The notes under the pieces were generated by a model. It did no database searches and was not told where the DNA came from. It was given only the letters and a program-made list of their open reading frames with translations. The position numbers and the translations under genes are program-made. This document shows positions 7,167 to 11,711 of a stretch of 11,711 bases of DNA, one piece after another. Location: the NCBI GenBank assembly GCA_003222935.1, contig QHXL01000066.1, positions 1-11,711 on the forward strand. Direction: 5' to 3'. The DNA comes from Acidobacteriota bacterium. Its GTDB lineage: Bacteria; Acidobacteriota; Blastocatellia; Pyrinomonadales; Pyrinomonadaceae. Position 1 is the stretch's first letter, and every line of letters starts with the position of its first letter.

Positions 7167-10100
7167 TTAGATCATCGAAGCAGCGCTTTCTTCAATCTCT
7201 TCACCTTCGACCAACGGCGCTTTGCGCTCGATCTTCATCTGTTTACGCAGCCCTTTTGCGTCGAACTTGTCGCGCGTGCGATCACGCAAATTCACAACTT
7301 CGTGCCTGACCAGCGCCGCAATCAGGCGGTAGGCTTCAGTCCGAGCCATGCCGCGCGTTAACTCCTCGAGTTCTTCATAAGACAGAAACCTTCCGATACG
7401 CGCGCCAACTTCACGACTTTTGATGAGCGTTGTACCTTTCGGCATTGCTTCATAAGTTCCGTGCAAGAACATCGGAAGAATGCCGACCTTAGCGTGGAGC
7501 GCGAGATAACCGATAACCGGTTTGTAGTCGGCCATGATTCCGGTCATTGAACGCGTTCCTTCGGGAAATATAAGTGCGTTGTAGCCGCGGTCAAGAAACG
7601 ATCGTGCGTGGCGCAATGATTGGCGTAACGACCCCGTGCGCTCCATCGGCACCAGGTTTGTAAAGTTTTCCATTACTGCGCGCTTGTATTTCGTGTCGAA
7701 GAAATAATCGGCGGCTGCGAGAGCCACCATGTCTTTACCTGATTCGCCGAGCGCCATCTTCGTCAGCCCCATGTCGAGGTGAGAACAATGGTTGGCGGCA
7801 ACGATAAAGTTTGTGTGCGGGGGAATGTTCGACTGTCCTTCGTAATGTGTTCGCAAAGACTGATCGTAGAAAAGTTTCTGCAAAGCATCTCCCGCTTTGG
7901 TGCCAGCGGTTCGAACGAACTCCGGGATATGTATCTCGTCGTCTTTCCCTTTTTCTTCGGGCCTCAACTCCTGCTTTGATGAGGCTTTCGCCCGGCGCGA
8001 TACAACACCATTCAGCTCACGAATGTCCTGGACTTCATTGAATCGCTCGGGTGCTGAAATTGAACCACCCGCATTTTCAATCGACGTTGCCAACTCGACA
8101 AACATCAGGCTATCGAAGCCAAGGTCACTTAGTCGTGTATCGATCGACACTTCGGAACGGGGGCGATTAGCCACGTTCGCTACGATTCCCATCAACCAGG
8201 CAGAATCGGCGCTCGCTACCTCTTTTGCCGTAGATGTCCGGCCACTCTTCTGAGTTTGTTCAAGAGCTTCGATGATCCTGACTACTTCGCGTCGCTTAAC
8301 TTTTCGCGTTGCCGTCCTGGGAAGTTCGACGTCGGTAAAGTGCAACACCTTCACGCGTTTGTAATAGGGAAGTGAAGCAGACACTTCTCGGAAATGTTCT
8401 TCCACCAACCGATGAAGTTCGACTCGCGATAAGGCAATGTCGAACTCGTCGTCCGGCACAACTATGCAAGCGACTTTCTCGCCGATGCCGTCAGGCAATC
8501 CGACAATGCTAAGTTCCTTAACGTACGGCGAATCTTCGTAGAGTTCTTCGAGTTCATCCGGATAAACATTCTTACCGTTTGTGTCGACGATGATCTCTTT
8601 GGACCGACCGACGAGGTATAAGTTTCCGTCGTCAACCCGACCGAGGTCCCCTGTGTGTAACCAACGTTCGACGAGTGTCTTTTTCGTTGCCGTCTCGTCC
8701 TCGTAGTAACCAAGCATGACGTTGGGACCGCGAGCAAGAACTTCACCAACTCCACTTGAGTCAGGGTCAGCAATTCGAACCTCGACGCCTGGAAGCGGCT
8801 TACCTACTGTGCCGGTCAGCATTCGATTTTCAGGCCTTGTCACGGTTAAGACAGGCGATGCTTCGGTTAGTCCATAACCTTCAAGGATGGTGAATCCGAG
8901 ACCGCGGAAGTCACGTTGAATCTTTTCACTCAACGCGGACCCACCGCTTATGAAATATCGGATTCGACCGCCGAGACCTTCGTGGATTGGATAGAAGAGC
9001 ACCTGGCCCACATTTAGCGGAGTGTTGTCGCGTAGCCAGGCATTCGCATAAATCAAATTTTCAGCCGTCTTACCAATCCAGTCGCTTCGTTCATACAAAC
9101 GATTTTTGATACGACGATGAAGCAGTTCCCAGAGTGCAGGGACACCTACCATTCCCGTGACGTGACCGTTCTTGATTCCTTTTGCCAGCGCATCACTGGT
9201 GAGTTCTGGCAGGTAAGTTATCTGGGCGCCACGACTAAGCGGAGTTAAAAATCCGGTCGAGAATTCAAAAGTGTGATGAAGCGGCAGCACCGACAAGACG
9301 CCGTCTCTTGTCGTCATATCAAATACTGACGATAGCATCGATACCATGCTCGTCAGGTTGCGATGCGAAAGCATCACGCCCTTCGGCTGTCCGGTGGTTC
9401 CGGAGGTGAAGATCAGCGATGCGACACTTTGTGCGTGCACTCGTTGCGGTAGCAACGCGACCCGCTGATCTTCAGTTTGTTCATCAGGCATCGCGAAGAC
9501 TTGGTCGTAGGTCCAAAGTCGGGTCGAACCTTGTTTCCCGAGCAGCTCACGTAAGTCTGGGTGATCGTTGGCGATTGCCGGGCTGACGACTATCCCCGCG
9601 GCGTTGCCGGCCCGGGCGAAATTCAGAATCTCACTTGTTGAACTTTCCGGGTCACACGGAATGCAGGTAGCGCCAGCCTTTAGCACGCCGAAATAGGTCA
9701 TTCCCCACTCAGGGGAATTACTACTCACGAGCATTACGCGATCGCCCGCCTTGATACCCTCGCTGGCAAGAAAGCCGGCCACTCGAGTAGCCAACTCGCG
9801 CAAGTCTTCGTAAGTGTATTGCTCTTTGCGTCCATCCCGCTCGATTCGCATGGCGACTCGAGTGGCGTGACGCTTCGTTGAAGTCTCGAAGAGCTCCAAA
9901 AGATCACGATAGGTGTAGATGCGCTTTGGCTGCGCACGCATCTCGTCTTCGAGAGTTGGGAAGACCCATTTTGTAAGACCGGGAAGATGTACGTTGAGCC
10001 AGTAGTCGTACCAGTCAAACTTTTCAGGATTCCAGGTTAAGAGTGCGCGTTCGTCTTCACTAATTCTTTCGAACAACGAACGGACGTTATCGGAGCGAAA

Positions 10101-11588
10101 GATGTAAGCGTTCTCGATCGTAAAGGGGCGGAACATGTCGAACGCTTCAGTTGTTTCTCTCGTCAACTCTTCGACACGTTCTACACTGCTTTTGACGCGG
10201 TCAATGACTTCGCCCACTCGGCCGCCGCCCCAACGCGGACGAACTTTGTCCAAAAGTGACGAAGCTTTCTTCGCCGTCGCATTAAACATCGGCACCGAAG
10301 TCTTTTCGTAGTACTCCGTCGTGACCGGACGAGGCTCCATTCTTGACGCAATCTGGTTAATTATCCTGGAGCCGGTATCTTTTTCCTGGAAATGCCTGCG
10401 CTTATCGAGGCCGACCAGCCCGATAATGCGTTCCATGTTGTTCGGGTTTGAGTCGCCGGTCGCAGCCTGGAAAACAAGTCGCGGTTCTTCGACGCAAGCT
10501 TGAGCAGAAACAGCGAGCATCACTGACGCCACCTGGTCAACCGGAGTTATGTCGAGAATCAGTTTCTCATTAGCGGGTATGAGTGTCTGGCCCTTACGAA
10601 TCAGGAAAATAATCGGCGCGGTAGTCGTGAAACCTTCGTTCCAGCCAGGGAAGGGATACGACATCGCTGATTCGACGATGCTCGGACGCACAATGCTGCA
10701 GACCATGCCCTTCTCAGCGGCAACAAGCTGTTCACCGAGAGACTTGGTGTACGTATAAATGTTGGGCCATCCCCAGTAAGCTGCACGCTCGACACCCAGG
10801 TCAGTGAGACGGGTACGCGTCCAAACCTTACGCTCGCGTGCCACCGCCAGGCCAAGTGCATCAGGATCATCAGCGTCGCGGCCTTCCTCGCTAAGTCGTT
10901 TTCGGGCTAACTCGCGAAAGCGCGCGGTCATCATTGCGTCGCGAGCCTCTTCACGTACTCGATCTGCCAGCTTGGCGCAGTCGGCGATCTCCTGATCTAC
11001 TGAAAATTCCACGCCGGGCATTTCTGATTTACGAGGGAAGTAACCAAGCACGGGGTCACTTTCCCAGACTGCGCCCGATCGATTTCCCGCAACAAAGCAC
11101 GTCGAGACGTGAACCAATGCAGGTCTCTTCATGCGACGCGCAAAGGCGATGACGTTTTGAGTGCCGACTACATTGGTGCGCAGACCACTCTCGAGTGTGG
11201 GATTGAAGGTAACGTTACCGGCGGAGTTAATCGTAATCTCCACGTCGTCGGCGATTGCCTGGGCCTCTTCATCGCTGTATCCAAAATTAGTCTCGGCAAT
11301 ATCGCCGCCCCTAACGATCACCTTGTCGCGCACAAACCCTTCGAGTGCACTTCCATATCGCTCGCGTAAAGGATCGAATGGCGGAGCAGTAATGATATTG
11401 TTCCAAAACCTCGCTTCCGACTCTTCCTGTGAACGTGCCCGCACCATCACGTAAATCTTCCCTACGTTGGGAAACCGGTGCAGCATCATGCTCAGCGTCA
11501 CTTTGCCAAGAAACCCTGTGCTGCCAATCAGGAAGATTCGCCGATCTTTGTAAATCTCTGTAGGTGATAACTTCATAGCTTTACCCAT
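7167..11588 (-). CDS. Multidomain fatty acyl reductase - acyl ligase - ACP - PlsC acyltransferase (ElbD-like)
   Basis: This single 1473-residue frame has four enzyme or carrier units in order. First is an alcohol-forming fatty acyl reductase: GSTGFLG at 22-28, VSTCFVAG at 161-168, YTYTK with Tyr278/Lys282, RPSIVESAMSYPFPGW at 301-316, and a FAR_C-like end (FDWYDYW...GLTKWVF, about 488-545). Second is an AMP-forming ligase, about 558-1110: P-loop TSGTTGQPKG 728-737, GYGLTEAS 904-911, TGD 979-981, and A10 lysine Lys1096 in LPRTATRK. Third is an acyl carrier domain, about 1123-1195, with phosphopantetheine site Ser1160 in GFDSL. Fourth is a PlsC-type acyltransferase, about 1240-1440: NHCSHLD (His1267, Asp1272), VPMERT 1313-1318, FPEGTRS 1341-1347. 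No catalytic residue I checked is missing. There is no signal peptide or obvious membrane span. The order differs from carboxylic acid reductases (ligase-carrier-reductase). The best known parallel I recall is ElbD of myxobacterial ether lipid synthesis; fatty alcohol or wax ester formation is the alternative. ATGs at 11588 and 11576 are both possible starts; neither has a good ribosome binding site. Confidence 0.92.
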   Translation of the reverse strand: MGKAMKLSPTEIYKDRRIFLIGSTGFLGKVTLSMMLHRFPNVGKIYVMVRARSQEESEARFWNNIITAPPFDPLRERYGSALEGFVRDKVIVRGGDIAETNFGYSDEEAQAIADDVEITINSAGNVTFNPTLESGLRTNVVGTQNVIAFARRMKRPALVHVSTCFVAGNRSGAVWESDPVLGYFPRKSEMPGVEFSVDQEIADCAKLADRVREEARDAMMTARFRELARKRLSEEGRDADDPDALGLAVARERKVWTRTRLTDLGVERAAYWGWPNIYTYTKSLGEQLVAAEKGMVCSIVRPSIVESAMSYPFPGWNEGFTTTAPIIFLIRKGQTLIPANEKLILDITPVDQVASVMLAVSAQACVEEPRLVFQAATGDSNPNNMERIIGLVGLDKRRHFQEKDTGSRIINQIASRMEPRPVTTEYYEKTSVPMFNATAKKASSLLDKVRPRWGGGRVGEVIDRVKSSVERVEELTRETTEAFDMFRPFTIENAYIFRSDNVRSLFERISEDERALLTWNPEKFDWYDYWLNVHLPGLTKWVFPTLEDEMRAQPKRIYTYRDLLELFETSTKRHATRVAMRIERDGRKEQYTYEDLRELATRVAGFLASEGIKAGDRVMLVSSNSPEWGMTYFGVLKAGATCIPCDPESSTSEILNFARAGNAAGIVVSPAIANDHPDLRELLGKQGSTRLWTYDQVFAMPDEQTEDQRVALLPQRVHAQSVASLIFTSGTTGQPKGVMLSHRNLTSMVSMLSSVFDMTTRDGVLSVLPLHHTFEFSTGFLTPLSRGAQITYLPELTSDALAKGIKNGHVTGMVGVPALWELLHRRIKNRLYERSDWIGKTAENLIYANAWLRDNTPLNVGQVLFYPIHEGLGGRIRYFISGGSALSEKIQRDFRGLGFTILEGYGLTEASPVLTVTRPENRMLTGTVGKPLPGVEVRIADPDSSGVGEVLARGPNVMLGYYEDETATKKTLVERWLHTGDLGRVDDGNLYLVGRSKEIIVDTNGKNVYPDELEELYEDSPYVKELSIVGLPDGIGEKVACIVVPDDEFDIALSRVELHRLVEEHFREVSASLPYYKRVKVLHFTDVELPRTATRKVKRREVVRIIEALEQTQKSGRTSTAKEVASADSAWLMGIVANVANRPRSEVSIDTRLSDLGFDSLMFVELATSIENAGGSISAPERFNEVQDIRELNGVVSRRAKASSKQELRPEEKGKDDEIHIPEFVRTAGTKAGDALQKLFYDQSLRTHYEGQSNIPPHTNFIVAANHCSHLDMGLTKMALGESGKDMVALAAADYFFDTKYKRAVMENFTNLVPMERTGSLRQSLRHARSFLDRGYNALIFPEGTRSMTGIMADYKPVIGYLALHAKVGILPMFLHGTYEAMPKGTTLIKSREVGARIGRFLSYEELEELTRGMARTEAYRLIAALVRHEVVNLRDRTRDKFDAKGLRKQMKIERKAPLVEGEEIEESAASMI

Positions 11589-11659
11589 TGTCCGACAAAC
11601 TTTAGTTTGTCGTTCCCCGCTCTAACTCAGAGTCACGACAAACTAAAGTTCGTCGGACA
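11589..11659. repeat. Nested inverted repeat abutting the start codon of the 1473-aa gene
   Basis: The arms 11589-11613 and 11635-11659 are 25-base inverted repeats with one mismatch, around a 21-base loop. Each arm is itself palindromic: the left contains GACAAACT-TT-AGTTTGTC and the right GACAAACT-AA-AGTTCGTC (one mismatch). The DNA can therefore form either one long stem or two short hairpins (cruciform-like). In the minus-strand transcript the long hairpin would end directly against the AUG at 11588, where a ribosome binding site would normally lie. It is unrelated to the elements at 1516 and 5729. It may be a dispersed repeat of this genome or a local regulatory structure. Confidence 0.8.
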
Positions 11660-11711
11660 TTCGCGGTCTTACTCCATGTCTGCGATACCGATCATCGGTT
11701 GATGCAGCATC
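11660..11711. other. Right-edge sequence, upstream of the multidomain gene
   Basis: These 52 bases are too short to classify. On the minus strand one frame enters from the window edge and stops at 11669-11671 (MLHQPMIGIADME, then TAA). Another frame stays open into the repeat. Either could be the tail of a preceding gene on the same strand, or neither. No promoter could be assigned. Confidence 0.25.

Noticed and set aside
7167..11588. Reading the large gene as a polyketide or non-ribosomal peptide synthetase
   Set aside because: There is no ketosynthase, condensation or thioesterase domain. The ligase is of the acyl-activating type next to a FAR and a PlsC domain, which points to lipid rather than peptide or polyketide chemistry.
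11669..11710. Possible last 13 codons of an upstream minus-strand gene
   Set aside because: Too few residues to identify, and a second frame is also open there. Kept only as a note on the right-edge sequence.

Overview
The window looks like a moderate-GC, gene-dense chromosomal stretch from an Acidobacteriota-type soil bacterium. I favour Blastocatellia (subdivision 4). The grounds are a large reductase/ligase/carrier/acyltransferase fusion, a secreted protein with a prepeptidase-like beta-sandwich of a style common in acidobacterial exported proteins, and palindromic dispersed repeats in the intergenic spaces. This placement is inference from gene content and style; no rRNA or other marker gene is present. 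I see no tRNA, CRISPR array, transposase or phage gene.

Layout. The left part is read on the + strand: the 3' end of an unidentified cytoplasmic protein (to 482), a SnoaL-like/ester-cyclase-fold protein (531-947), a small exported four-cysteine protein that overlaps it by one base (947-1489), a palindromic repeat (1516-1653), and a secreted M49-like (dipeptidyl-peptidase III type) zinc peptidase (1765-3618). From about 3.58 kb to the right edge all genes are on the - strand. The first is an exported 711-aa protein with a beta-sandwich followed by helical repeats; its 3' end overlaps the peptidase gene by 43 bp tail to tail. Next comes a second copy of the palindromic repeat (5729-5906). Then follows a tight two-gene unit: a 1473-aa multidomain enzyme (7167-11588) followed after 2 bases by an extended short-chain dehydrogenase (6067-7164).

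The two-gene unit is the main item. In one polypeptide the large protein carries an alcohol-forming fatty acyl reductase (Rossmann plus FAR_C-like region), an AMP-dependent acyl ligase, an acyl carrier domain and a PlsC-type acyltransferase, and all the catalytic motifs I checked are intact. It could activate a fatty acid, load it on its own carrier, reduce an acyl chain to a fatty alcohol and transfer acyl chains to a glycerol-type or alcohol acceptor. The architecture recalls the ElbD-type multifunctional enzyme of bacterial ether lipid synthesis in myxobacteria. Ether lipid synthesis, or alternatively fatty alcohol/wax ester synthesis, is the working hypothesis.

The non-coding DNA is dominated by structured repeats. 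Two copies of a ~138-bp element share a long central stem in which base pairs covary between copies. One copy also has imperfect ~23-bp terminal inverted repeats, like a MITE. A different 25-bp inverted repeat, with each arm itself palindromic, abuts the start codon of the 1473-aa gene.
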